DNA of 64,000 bases, taken from Stictocephala bisonia. Its lineage: Eukaryota; Arthropoda; Insecta; Hemiptera; Membracidae. Positions within the stretch are counted from its first letter, which is position 1, and each line of letters begins with the position of its first letter. The position numbers and the translations under genes were made by a program. Location: assembly GCA_035578905.1 (NCBI GenBank), contig JAQJVL010000101.1:1876051-1940050 (forward strand), read 5' to 3'. Positions 49,660 through 62,023 of this stretch are shown piece by piece. The notes under the pieces are model-generated. The model saw only the letters and a list, made by a program, of their open reading frames with translations, ran no database searches and was not told where the DNA came from.

Positions 49660-49955
49660 AGTTGTTTTTATTTGAACATTTTGGATGGCCGTCGTTTTGA
49701 ATTCCTACTTTAGAACATTAAATTTCTCTTCATATTAAGTTGGTCTTACAATTATTAAGATGTATACCAAATTTTAAATTTTACGTTTTACGGTTTTTGA
49801 GAAAAAATTTAAAAAAAAGAATGGCAGCTCTCTGATTCACTGAGGACTTTCGGATGATTTAAATATTATATTTAGATTCGCTCTTCGCCCAGAATCAATA
49901 CCTCAAAAGGTTGGTAGAGAGTTCTAAAACACCCTTTATCAGTTGTATAACTCTA
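49660..49955. repeat. Right arm of the inverted-repeat element
   Basis: On the minus strand it begins AAAGGGTGTTTTAGAACTCT and continues with the blocks listed for the left arm. No transposase in between. Confidence 0.65.
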
Positions 49956-50339
49956 GAATATTTCTGTTTTCTATTCTTCTTGAAAAATCTCAAAACACAA
50001 AAATCTGTATGGGTAATTCATATATGAATTTATTTTATTACAAACTATTAGTGCTTAGAAGTAATCTATTTTTAATTGAAACTTAGTATATTCCAAAATT
50101 GTTGAGGAATCTTCTTCAACCTACCATTAAATATCAGAGAATGGCTGAATATACTTACTCATCCATTGATGGATACAAAAGACGTACAATTGAGGGTTAG
50201 CAATATTAAATTTTATAAAAACAACATAGTTGGGTCATATGTTTTAACAATAACATGTTTTCAGTAATCTGAAATTTCTGTTTGTTTAATTTACATTGAT
50301 TTTAATTTTATTCTGATTTATTATCTTATTATTTATTTA
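49956..50339. other. AT-rich non-coding gap
   Basis: Nothing recognised. Confidence 0.5.
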
Positions 50340-50560
50340 TTCTTAAGATGCCATTCGTTGAGACATGGGTCAATACGGACTTTGAATGAATGTGACGAGT
50401 GTAGATGAGCAAATGTATTCATTGCTACAAATTAAGTATGACTATTCCTTAGAAAGTGTCATTTATTAATAGCCCAATGACAAATTAACAGCTGGTGGTT
50501 AGCAGCTGACTCTGATTGGGCTCGAACTGAGAACTTTTAATTAATACCTGAGCTTTAATG
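50340..50560 (-). repeat. tRNA-derived SINE, family B
   Basis: Minus strand: AAGTTCTCAGTTCGAGCCCA (box B region), CAGCTGCTAACCACCAGCTG, TTTGTCATTGGGCTATTA and AAGGAATAGTC, in the same order as at 7205-7440. Confidence 0.7.
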
Positions 50561-50756
50561 ATAAATTGTAATATATCCCAGTACTAACAGATATAACATT
50601 TCTTACTTTGAAACTATTTACTAACGTACAGTGTTTATTGAGTGTTAATACGTTAGTGGGGCTTTATAGATATACATTGTTTGGTAGTGTAGTTAGTAGT
50701 CATAAGTTAAGGTTGATTAGTAAGTGTAGCAGTGTAACTAGGTAATAATCAAGACT

Positions 50757-50885
50757 TGGAAGGTAATCAATGACAAGTTAACACTTAGTGTTTATCAGCT
50801 GATCCCAATCAAACTTTGTTATAGCTCTATTGGGATCGAACTGAGATCGTTTAATTATTACCAGAGCTTTAATGATAAATTGAAA
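50757..50885 (-). repeat. tRNA-derived SINE, family B (shorter copy)
   Basis: Minus strand: GATCTCAGTTCGATCCCAAT, then CAGCTGATAAACACTAAGTG and TTGTCATTGATTACC. It has an extra insertion duplicating the TTGGGATC stretch and a shorter tail. About 200 bp from the previous copy, same orientation. Confidence 0.65.
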
Positions 50886-51108
50886 GAAACACCTTAGAGC
50901 AATTTAGTCTACTTCAAAACATAGAACAGAACTTATGCTCACTCTGTATGATATTTATGATACTGTTCTTCATTTAGTAAGAGAATCGAACCATTATTTA
51001 ATAATTAGTAGTTTTTTAATTAGCATAATATGTGTTGGAACATATACAGTACAAGTAAACGTCACACAACACAAATTTATTACAATATGCACAAATGCAC
51101 AAATATTG

Positions 51109-51151
51109 TGGTGATCGATTTCGATGAACCACACTAACCTTCCTCAGACCA
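51109..51151 (-). ncRNA. Hammerhead-ribozyme-like motif (left arm)
   Basis: Minus strand: TGGT, core CTGAGGA, an extra A, a helix II that is weakened here (GGTTA against TCATC), GAAA, the self-complementary ATCGAT, then C and ACCA. Helix I would be TGGT/ACCA. With one mismatch and one wobble in helix II this copy is probably weaker than its partner. Confidence 0.4.
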
Positions 51152-51212
51152 GAGGGATTCACAAAATAAATCAGATCATTTTTTGAAATCAGATTTCTTT
51201 TGTGAATCCCTC

Positions 51213-51255
51213 TGGTCTGAGGAAGGTGAGCGTGGTTCACCGAAATCGATCACCA
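51213..51255 (+). ncRNA. Hammerhead-ribozyme-like motif (right arm)
   Basis: Helix I TGGT (51213-51216) pairs with ACCA (51252-51255). The core CTGAGGA (51217-51223) fits CUGANGA. Helix II is GGTGA (51225-51229) with TCACC (51237-51241). GAAA is at 51242-51245. Helix III would use only the self-complementary ATCGAT (51245-51250), too short to fold alone, as in hammerheads thought to act as dimers. The predicted cleavage is after C51251 (UC at the site). One departure: A51224 is an unpaired extra base before helix II. Everything here is read by eye. Confidence 0.5.
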
Positions 51256-51362
51256 TAATATTTGTGCACTTTGTACTTGTATTGTAATATATTTGAGCAT
51301 TTTGTGCTTATATTGTAATAAATTTGTGTTGTGTGACGTTAACTTGTACTTAATAATTAGTA

Positions 51363-52599
51363 ATCAACTGTTTAGTTTGTAGTATTTGTATTGGACCGAG
51401 CTAGATTTATGTATTGTTTATAAGGGATGCTTGGCGATGACCGCAGGAATGTAAGGGGGGGGGGGACACTCGGGTTCCACACAATCACAATGTTTTGACA
51501 ACAGATGATTAGGCGGGCCCTGTTATAATAGAAACCTGCATTATGGTTTAGGTCTAGATCTCTGGCCTTAGCTAACGGTGTCTTAACTAACCTCTAAAAT
51601 GTCCGATGTCGAATCAGCGACACCACTGGGGATGCCATATTACATTACAGCATGTGCGAAACGTCTGGTTATCTTGTAAATAGTGTAGATAGCGCCTTGA
51701 CGTAGTTGTCATTGGAAAATATAAATTCTGGTTGCATTATAATAATCTAATTTTAATTATATTTTACCTGAGAAATGCATTCAAATGTTTAAAATGCTTC
51801 AACATTTTTTGAGCTTAGTCGAATAATAATATCTTTATGGTCAAGGGGAGCGCTGATACTAAGAAATTGTGTTGGAAATGGTACAGAAAGGGGGTTATAA
51901 TTTTCTACTAATTAAAAGATGAAGAAAAATTAGTCATTTAGGTAAAATATGGTTACTAATACACGAATAAAAACAGTGAATATTAGTATAATATAGTCCA
52001 CAAATACAGGGTAATCACTAATCAATAGGGACTACCTCACTGTAAAGACTTGGTAATAGATGTACTATCAATATATATTATATATCTCCTTCAATCCTTG
52101 CCTATGCAATAACTGCAGTACACCCATGTACCATAGTCACGTAACAACGCCGTCCACATGTGGCATCTCATAAAATTAGTTTATACGTGTTGTACATTTC
52201 AATGTCTGTTACTTAAGTGGAGCAGGCTAATTCGGTTTTTCGATGGGTTAGGATTTAGCTTCCAGATTCTAAAATATTCTTCGATGGCTGCCAGGTTAAT
52301 TGTAAGGGTTTTTTTCAGTAGATATGAAGTTCTTATTTTGGTAGGCTAAAGCTTTATATAATCATCCGCATATATAATTGTCTAGACTTTGTGATTGGTA
52401 TATCAGCAGTATACACGTTGAATAAAATTGGAGCATGTACAGACCCCATCCTTCAGCTGTCTAAAAGAGCTTTCTTCACGACCGAGACAAACTTTTATTA
52501 GCCTGGCACTAAGCATTGACTGCAAAAGTCACAATAAATGGGACAGGGAATGAGGCTGTAGAACTTAAGCAACGTACTGCTTTCTATTTGAACAGATCA
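51363..52599. other. Non-coding stretch with a G10 run
   Basis: A run of ten G lies near 51458-51467. Repeat D occurs in reverse orientation near 52098-52120. The segment 52400-52600 may be a further decayed part of the retrotransposon relic that follows, but I could not align it. Confidence 0.4.
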
Positions 52600-52960
52600 A
52601 ACTACTCGCCCAATACCAGCAAGGCCGTAGCGTAGATCAGTTTTGATGGACGTAATAAGTTACTTATTAATGATCCGCCAATACCTGTAGGTTGGATGAA
52701 TCTCCCTCGTAGGGAGTGGACACTGTTAAAATCGGTTCCGAAATGGCGTTGGAAGATGCAATTCCTGGAAGTATAACTGGGGATAGACAATAAATCAGTT
52801 ATGTGATTGCGTGGAGTCTATCCAAACAATGGATCACATAGTTACAGAGTGCCCCCTACGCTCTTTTACGGAAGGATTGGTCAGCATACACAGAATCAGT
52901 GAGTCAGGTGTTAGATGGCTCGATGGATTGCTTAGCTTTGTGACAGGAGATCATTTTATA
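52600..52960 (+). pseudogene. Decayed C-terminus of a jockey-like ORF2
   Basis: One frame reads DPPIPVGWMNLPRREWTLL (ending about 52731). After one or more frameshifts another reads CDCVESIQTMDHIVTECPLR from 52802, then SGVRWLDGLL. The C-x-C, H and C pattern with Q-T-M-x-H-I and C-P-L is the zinc-knuckle-like end of a large jockey-type ORF2 family widespread in arthropods, where it is preceded by a LPR-x-x-W-T-x-L-N-R block. At least one frameshift and one stop (TAA near 52769) lie between the parts. Endonuclease and polymerase domains are missing. Confidence 0.75.
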
Positions 52961-53053
52961 ATCAATGAATATATAATGATGACTTTTGGATATTTATCCA
53001 AATATACAACGCAGCTTTATAATTAACAAATTGTAGCTGACAACAAACCATAC

Positions 53054-53108
<55 letters not shown>

Positions 53109-56100
53109 TTCAAACACATGAATTAAATAATTAAAAGTTCTCTTTAGTTTGTTAGTTTTCAATACAGTAAACCACTACATTAGAGCTGTATGATATCAAT
53201 GATACGTATATTCAATGTATGCAATAAGGCGCGTTAATTAACTGTTGTTAAGAAATATTTCATTTGAAAATAAATATTGTTACTTAGTTTATAGTTGTTA
53301 AACTTGGTCCCTCCATATTCAATTATTATTATGGATATTGTTATTTATATCTAAATATTTCTTATTACAGATTAATAAAGGCAGAATTATATATTTTTGT
53401 AACTTCACACATCCATTCGCAATTAAAATTACTATCCATTTTATTTAACACATAATATGACGTGCTAATTTCACGGTACATCTACATTTCAATGTGCTTG
53501 TACTGTTTTATAATGAATGTTACTCTCCTATGACTTACTGCAACGATGTGTTTCTTTTTATAACCTAGGAAATATTATTTTAACTGCTTCCAGGCTTAAA
53601 ATAAAAACGCATAGATAAAACAAAATATAAAATAAAATATCATGCCAGCATGATATTGTATTTCATATCATTATTTCCTATTACAGTACTTAATTTGTGT
53701 ATATCTACTGAGCTATTAGAGTAAACTATTACTTTCGAACATGAAATATATTTCTTTTATTTACACTATAGTGAATTGGAAATATATACACAGGAACTAA
53801 AATACATAAACGTAATATTATTAATTACTAGGAACGTGACAAGACATGTGGGCCAATGTAGTGGTCATGGAGGTAATGAAAGTTAAGGATACAAACTAAA
53901 GCCCACTTTTTCTTACACTTGCCTGGCAACAATTTAACAAATTAGCTTATGTAAATAAGTAAACATTCTGAATTCTCAAACTACTCACTCTTTCCACTTT
54001 TACTGTGCACATATAATACAAAATTAGTTTATGAGATTTATAATAATAAATAGTCCCTGTCGCCTTGAGATAAATACTGTAATATAATACATATTTAAAT
54101 AAAATACAATAATATAAGACGTATGTAGACGTATAGAGAGATCTGTAAATAAAAATGCAATGTTATAAAGCATGCTAAGTCCCGTTATCCCATAAGACGT
54201 ACCACTAGCACATGAATGTGTTTTATTTCTTATGACATTCACATTTGGACGGAACCTAAGAAAGTTGTACAATATATCACAGCTCACTGAGCCAGATATA
54301 TCTCAGCCATGTTGGCTCTTATTTACAGACTGAAAGTTATTACTTCCAAAGTAGTGCTTTTCTACTCGATTACCAATAACGTGTTTCTTACAGATAATTC
54401 CTTGGAAAAAAATTCACTAAACGTACAATAAAACAAATATTAAATTACCAATACACAGCGCAGCAAATTCATTTCAACTAATTCGAGAAGAAGAATCATT
54501 AATATCTTTATTTTTTGAAGTATGTAATATTTTATTTTGTTTCACTAGCTTTTTGTAGTTGATTTAGTTCTTTAGTTTAATTATTGTGAATACCCATACA
54601 TATTGAACCTGATGGTAATTTTAAGGCTTCATTATACATCAAGTACCTAAAATATATAATGTTTGCTTATTAGGTGAAAGGGTTTTTATTGAATGAATTT
54701 TCTTACATTATAAAATCGACTTGTATGCACTTTTCTGTAATTCTTGGTTTGTTTGATTTAAATTTTTAATTCAAGATGTTTTTATAAACTCAATATCATC
54801 CACGTTATTTACAGTAATTGCCAGTAACTATTTTATATGGTTGTTCTTAATCTTACGCTTTCACTTATTCCTATTTTTTTATGTCTTCTTCTTGAATTAT
54901 TTTTTACCTATGAACTCTCACTAATGCGGGCTCGTATCTTCTATTATCCATCAGTATATTATTAATTATTCTATAAAAACCCATTTCCAAATTACCTTAA
55001 AACACGAAATAAAAAAATGAAGGGAGGATTTAAAATGATTTTCCAGATTTCGCAAGAAAAATGCTGTTGCTGCTTTTGGTCGAAAAATAAGACATTACTG
55101 TCTTGGAAAGGATCGTCATCACCTCGGAATATATGAACATCCGAATTGTATTCTACGTAATTCATCTGTTCTTATGGACAAAGACCATATTATGAACTGT
55201 TTAAAATTAACAACCAATAATTGATATATTAGATATTGGGAAGCCAGGTCACTAATGAGTTAATGACATTTTGTCAAATACTTTGCTGTTTAATAAAAAA
55301 TATATATATTCAGCAGACTTCATAAAAACAGTTTTTGAGGTCACCAAATTAATACCAATAAATAAATGAAGAGTGGGCAAATAGACAACACTACATCAGT
55401 TAAACATAAGCTGTAACAATAACTGGTCCCAAATATGTGATTTTAATTTTTAATATTGAACTATTTTTGTAAATTAGAATTTTAAATGAATCGACTGAAG
55501 TATTTATTCTGCAATTATTTTTTTATGTTTAAGCGGGAAATTGCGTGAAGTCATCAACTTTGGATATATATGTTTCATAAAGTTGAATGTTTTATACAAA
55601 ACTATTCTAAAAGCATGTTTAAGGTAACTATATGATGTTATCTCTCATGTTTACTAATCAATTCTTTTACAATTGTATTATGTAAATAAGATTAATTGGA
55701 CAAAGTTTCAATGAAACAAATCTTCTTTACCCAGGTTATTAGGTATACACAATATTATCTGAGTAGGATTTAAATTATATAATAACAAAAGCCTTTATAT
55801 AGTACTGAAATAAATGTTAGATGTATACATTTGTTTTGTGCATTTAAAATGTAATAAGATAACAGATTGAGAATGTACAGTTCAGATTAACACAGACGTT
55901 TAAACTGAAGATTTCAATATCGCAACTAGGGGAAACACTTGCCAATCTCGTCAGTCACCTCGGCCTTTGGTCCTTATCTATGAATACGTTAACATTAGAA
56001 TGTTAAATGTTCTATAGGACTACTAAAAGTAACAAAACAAATATTTGATACATTTTTTCTTTTTATTACCAGCGTGTGTTTTTGTTTTCTCAACTGTTAC

Positions 56101-57178
56101 TATAGTTATTAACAGAGTTATTATAAAAGAGTTTTTATAGGCTATTCCTAGAGAAATTTACTGGTGCGTCTCTATAGTACAAAATCTACATTCCGTCAAA
56201 ATTTAAAATCAATGGGAAAAATAAAGATATAACAATTGTTTTAACATGTTTTCTTACGAGAAAAACACACATAAATATGCTTTTTTTGCAACAAATTGAA
56301 TATTATAATCATAAACAGAGTTTGCACGAATATTATTAATAAAAACACTGTAATTTGTCAATAGTATAAACATTACAGACAAAAATAATACATGGAAGTA
56401 AAATTATCAGGCTCGTCGAATTAGGGTCACCTAGAAACAATGTAACAACGAAATAATAAAACTGTCAATAAATCACAGAGATATTTTTACAGAAGAATGT
56501 GAAGCTAAGATCAAGATGTCCTGCGGCAGACTTGCTAGTAATCTCATTTTCGTGTTCTATTTCCCATATGGAAGGATAAAGGACCAGGGGCATTTTGTAC
56601 GTTGTTGAGGAACTTGGTTGTAGTCTTTTTTATGTATGCTGACACGGTATTCCCCCATGTTGAATTCACTGAAATAAATATTAAATATCCCTTCTAATGT
56701 AGATAATATATAGGCAGTTTAAACTATAAAAAAATAGCATAACTATTGATCTTATGATTTAACAAGTGTTAACACTAAAAACACTGTAGTTATGGAAATA
56801 ATTGTTATTTTTGTGAAATTCGGGTGCAGCCCAGATAATATTTCACATATGTCCCAAAATGTCTCGACCTTATGCTTTAAAATGAAGTTATCTTCTTTCT
56901 AGCTCGAGACATTTTTGGGGACCAATTCGATTACTTAATTAAATTTAAAGATTTAATTTTGATGTTAAAAAAAAGTGGAGAGACTTAGCTGAATAAAGGA
57001 ATTGGATAAATTTCTCCGAAAAGTTCCGTAATTGGTGGTCTTACAGTGACGACCAACTTAATTTGTCCTTTGTTTAGAATAATTAAAATACATTAGTAGA
57101 GAATTTCAACTTGAAATAATCATTGTTTTGCAATAGTAATAATTATAATTAGTAATATCTCCCCTTTGTCCTTGCTTC
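52961..57178. other. AT-rich non-coding stretch with a (TA)n run
   Basis: A (TA)n microsatellite is at 53057-53105. An imperfect hairpin (TCCCAAAATGTCTCGA against TCGAGACATTTTTGGGGA) lies at about 56852-56921. Small frames, such as the minus-strand one at 54024-54287, have no recognisable domain. Confidence 0.5.
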
Positions 57179-57361
57179 ATGTCTTTGTTGAAAATACAAT
57201 TAGTCGTCTTTGCTTTGACCATTCAAATCCCTCACATCAAAGCCACGCCAAATTTTGAGATCTGTGTTAGATCCTGTCTTTTCAATGAAAACAACACTAA
57301 AGTTCATATATTCTCAGCTGACCTGTACTCGACTAAATTATACCGTACAATAAATCAATAA
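57179..57361 (+). other. 60-codon open frame with a signal-peptide-like start, unproven
   Basis: It starts MSLLKIQLVVFALTI, continues to a small-residue stretch (KATP) that could serve as a cleavage site, and has two Cys in the remainder. Chance frames of this size are common here, so I do not call it a gene. Confidence 0.15.
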
Positions 57362-60300
57362 AACATTCGCTGTTATATTTGAACAATACCTCCCTACAAT
57401 ACCACTAAGAAATAACATTTTAAAACCTCTTCGTTGCATTACGGTTTTTTGCACATCGATTATTTAAACTTTAATTTATTGATCAATTATGTGATTATGG
57501 TAATGTTCAGTTGTTTAAAAGTAAAAATAACCCTGTTTAAACGTTCTTTTTTATATGTCTCAAATTATTAGTGTCACGAATTAAAAAAGTATGATATAAA
57601 ATATTCTAGAGCAACGTGTATAAAAATGGCAGAGTAATAGGCTACTACTCTCTTTCCTTGTTAACAGATTTATAATTATGAGCACGTTAAAAACACAGAA
57701 TAGGCTTTTAATGGACATACATACGTGTGATTGACTACTGTCCATCTGCCTCATGGATTACTTCATTTTTGTACAGCAATGTACTGCAGTTATTGCATAC
57801 ATTTACAATTGAAGGGGTTAGTTTAAATTATGGGTCTCTACGTGCACTATATACTATACTAACTTAGTGATGGACTTTGCACTAAAAATACATAATTTAT
57901 TCAGCTACAATGCAGTGCATTATATTTTGTTATCATGTTTTGTTAGGCTATCTTTAAAGATCAGCATTCGTCAAGATAAAAAATACCCTCTTTTTTTACT
58001 TATTAATGACGCAAAATAAACCAATACATGTAAATGTACCTGTGAAATAAATATTTGTAAAAAATAGTATCATGTGTTAAACACATCAGTCTGAAATTTC
58101 ATTTATTCATAGTTCAGTATACATATTGTATTAAGGTACACACTGATATAAAGGGGTCCTACGAATCGTCACCACACTTGCCATAGTAATGTTAGGATTA
58201 CCACGTTATTAAAAATGTTATAAGTACCTCGTTAATATCAAATAACGTTAAAATTAATTAAAATTAAAATTTTGAAAGCAATATTATTAATAAAACTGAT
58301 CTGGTGATCTGAATGTGTGTTAAGCAATGTATAAATATATCCTCAGTTTTAAGCTTCCTCTCTGCACATAAACTGCCCGTTTTTCCCGATTCAGGTGTGT
58401 TTGTATTGACTTTATTAGCGTTTCCAAAATATTTACGCTGTACTTTGTGCTTTTGTTAGGCTACCATTAAATTTATTTAACAGGAGACAGTTAATTATGT
58501 AAATTGAATGTTTAGCTAAAGAATTTCTGAGGAAATTCATAACAAAATTGTCTCGTGGAGAATTTTAAAAGGGAAATATAAAAACTGATTATTTTTTATT
58601 GCATAATTTAAAAAATGTCGAATTTTTTCGTGGCTATTTCAACTTAGCATGTAATATTTATTATTTATAAAATGTATTTCTAAGTCATGATAGTTTTTTT
58701 GTGAGATTTACATTTAGTTAGTTGCTCACAAAAGTATAACTGTGTACTATAATCACTATCAATTGAAATTCCAAGCCATTTTAACTTATAGCCATTCTTA
58801 ACACCTTTCAATTTATGTTAATCATACCTTAAAAATAAGAACAAACAAATAGCACAAATAACTGTCTTAAGTAGTTTCGTGCACAGTTTTATTATTTTTA
58901 GTTATATTTACCATAAATATTTCTTTGAAAATGCATATGGAGGAAGTTTTTTGCCTCTCTCGGAATATTTCATGAGACTGCGGAAGATCAAAGACTGGGG
59001 TGAAAATAACAAGGGTGTATTTATACAGTTGCTGGACAGCAATAAATAAATAGCCGGGAGATGATATGGTAAATAGAAATAATGATAAAAGTCTCTTGAA
59101 CCCTTATTATAAAGCCAATGCATTTAATATAGGCATTACATATTTATTGAGACATTCGAAACCCTTATTTAATTACAAATAATTATAGATTGTAATAGAA
59201 TTTTCTGTTTAGTTCAATACGAGTGTATAGAAATTCAATATAATGTGTTAAAGAGTAGTTAATAATTAGGATATGATTTTAAATAATTCATCTAATTTTG
59301 TTACTCGTAAAGCACTTTATTAATATGAGGCAAACACATTCTTGTCCCTCAAAACTGTTGTAGATAGTTTCCTGAATGAACGTCGACCCAAAATTCATTT
59401 AATCTAAATCGTAGTTTACCTGAGAAATAAAGAAACAATAAACCTTCGTGAAATAAAAATATAATAAAGAAATGTATATAAAAATTGCTATTTATTTTTA
59501 ATATAAAAAGATAAGAACAGGTCTGCATAGATGTAGGCTGTAAGGTTTGAGCACGTAGAAATACATGTCAAAATGTTCGCATTATAATTTTTATTATAAT
59601 AAGAATTGTATCAGTAGATTACATTTTTGCTTTTAGAGGGTAATGGAGCTTATTTTAAGCTAATTTAACAGCATAAATCAAAATAGCAATACCAAATAAC
59701 TATTGCTATGTATTATATTTATTTTGAAATAATATATGATATTTTATTTTATAAGGTATTTTTATCATAAATGTTATAGAGTGGTGTGTACTTTCAAATG
59801 GACATTTATAAGAGATTGTTAAAAGGTAACAAAAACGTAAAATTTTATAAAGCGAATTCGAGATATTCAAAGTAAAACGTTTGACAAATACCATATTAAA
59901 ACTAAATTTTAATATATGAATTGAAAACTTATCTAAGTATCACTAAAGTACTTCTAAAGTCTTTGTTTTAATTGTTTAACATATCTCCTTGATATTTAAT
60001 TTTCATTATACTTACTGTCCCTGATTTACCTGATACAAGTTGGTAAACATTAAGAAATTTACAAATAAAAATATTTTAATTGAATTGAATGCTAAATTAA
60101 TAAAGTATGACATTTTCAAATATAAATAAATTGAAATATTTATGGAATAATTATTTATGCACAGTTAACAAATCTTCATAATGGTGAAGTAGCTGAAATA
60201 AAAATAAATGCTACTCAGGTTGAGCGAAGTATTTTACTGTTACTAGAGGCAGTAACAATATTGTACCAACCCAAGAACCATTAACCACAATATTTACGGA

Positions 60301-62023
60301 ACTCTGACGCCATTACTTCCGCAGTAGAAGTGCAATACCCACTCATATCTGTGTATAGTATGCACATACTGAGGGGACGTATAGTACACATTTCCTGCAC
60401 AGATTATTATCTATGGTGATAAAACTAGTTATGACACTTGAAGGCATATTTTAATAGAATATTTATTAAATGGGTAGTCGAACCATATTGTTGAAGACAT
60501 TGCACTACCACAGGTATGAAACCACTATTTTTGCCTCATCTAATCTATAATCATGTATATAATAAAATATTCAATGAGCTATTGAATGTTATTTGAATGA
60601 GATGGACGTGAAATAACCCAGTGAACGACATTTTGTTTCCACGGGTGAATACCATATGAAAGCTTGTTAAATGGGTGAATGGGAAAACTAGTTATTTGTT
60701 AGCTATTAGCTATTTGACATTTTTAAGGCTATAGCCCACTATATAATAATATATTTTTTGTTTGAAAAAATAGTTTTTCTAGTTCACTAATAAGTTCCAG
60801 GAATAACAACCTATTTCATTGTTATCAACATTTCATTATCTTTAAGAATACAATAAAAACCCTTTGGTTTCTGTACCATTAAATTGAATAAAACAGGTTT
60901 TTATCTTAAGTAAATCACTATATTTTAAAAATAAAAAAAACTTGTTAATCCCACAGCTTAAATAGATAAGAAGACATAACACAAAGAAATAGAGCCTATA
61001 AATACGGTTGCTTCAATGTGGACGTATATTGACATTCCTCTTTGTCATTCATACGTGAAATTTGAACAACTCACCCACATTAATTTGCAAACCATCTAGT
61101 CATTAGTGAAATACATATCTGCAAGGGGTATATTTCCTTCAACAGAAAATTTTAATTATTAAATAAAAGGACTTCAAGTGATAGAAAAATACAATTTATG
61201 CAATTATCTATATCTAAATGTTGATATGTAGTTACATAATGAATAAATCACATCTTGTTTAATCCTATTATTCGATAACAAACTAAAAAGAACCATGAGA
61301 GCTCCCAGTGGTACTCCCATTGCAACTTGCCTTTTAACGATGTGCAACCAAAAAAATTAATCCTGTTGAAATTATTAAAGGAGTATCAACGGATCTTATC
61401 CAATCCGAGTCTTCCTGTCTTGCGAGAAATCTCCCAACGTGCTAGAGAACTAGAAATAAATATATGCTATATGACTAGTTTCTGGTTTCGGAGCCTGTGA
61501 CTGTCGTGGCTAAAGTGAGTCTTCCCCGTAATCACTTTCGCAAAGATTTGGAAAGTTAAAAACGCTGGATATATAAGTGGGGAAGGGAATATCAGACACG
61601 TGACTACAGAGTTGAAACTAGATAGATCAGATAGTCAAAGATTGTTCTAATGTAAGGAGGGTATATGCCGGGCTTAATTTAATTGTAAAAACAGGTACTA
61701 AATGGTTGAGAACAAGTACTTATAAAGTGACTGGGTTAAATTTAGTTTTATAAAAAAAAGAATAAAATAAATTTTTAAACTGAAGCAACTTTAGTTAAAT
61801 CTTATTCATTAGAGTTCTGTCTAATACAATATTTCTAAAACATGTTCTCTAATACAAGAATTCTGGAAATACTGATTTAGTTCTGTAATAAGTATAAAAA
61901 TCAATTTTCAGATCACGTGCTAACAAATATTTAGCAATGAATGACATCTGTGTATGAACAAAACAGGAAGCCAAAATGAAAAATTTTTATTAAAGACAGG
62001 GAAATGATTTAGTGAAAATCTTT
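57362..62023. other. AT-rich non-coding stretch
   Basis: Repeat D recurs at about 57770-57805. A less AT-rich patch at 61300-61620 is unplaced. No gene supported; the small minus-strand frames at 58908-59123 and 59706-59894 look like chance. Confidence 0.5.

Larger units (their letters stand above)
51011..51349. mobile_element. Inverted (head-to-head) retroelement terminal piece with 13-bp target duplication
   Basis: TTAATAATTAGTA stands at 50998-51010 and again at 51350-51362, flanking a 339-bp insert. Within it, 51048-51178 is an almost exact inverted copy of 51196-51349, apart from a roughly 35-bp tandem duplication in the right arm (near 51260-51320). Each arm has a hammerhead-like motif. 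The long, variable-type target duplication and absence of transposon-like ends favour insertion by target-primed reverse transcription. A Penelope-like origin is my inference, from the hammerhead-like motif and the Penelope relic at 26585. Confidence 0.7.

Noticed and set aside
53057..53105. TA-rich run as a promoter or origin
   Set aside because: A plain dinucleotide repeat like those at 23993 and 29990.
58530..58560. CTGAGGAAATTC as another hammerhead core
   Set aside because: No helix II, no GAAA at the right place and no helix I partner.
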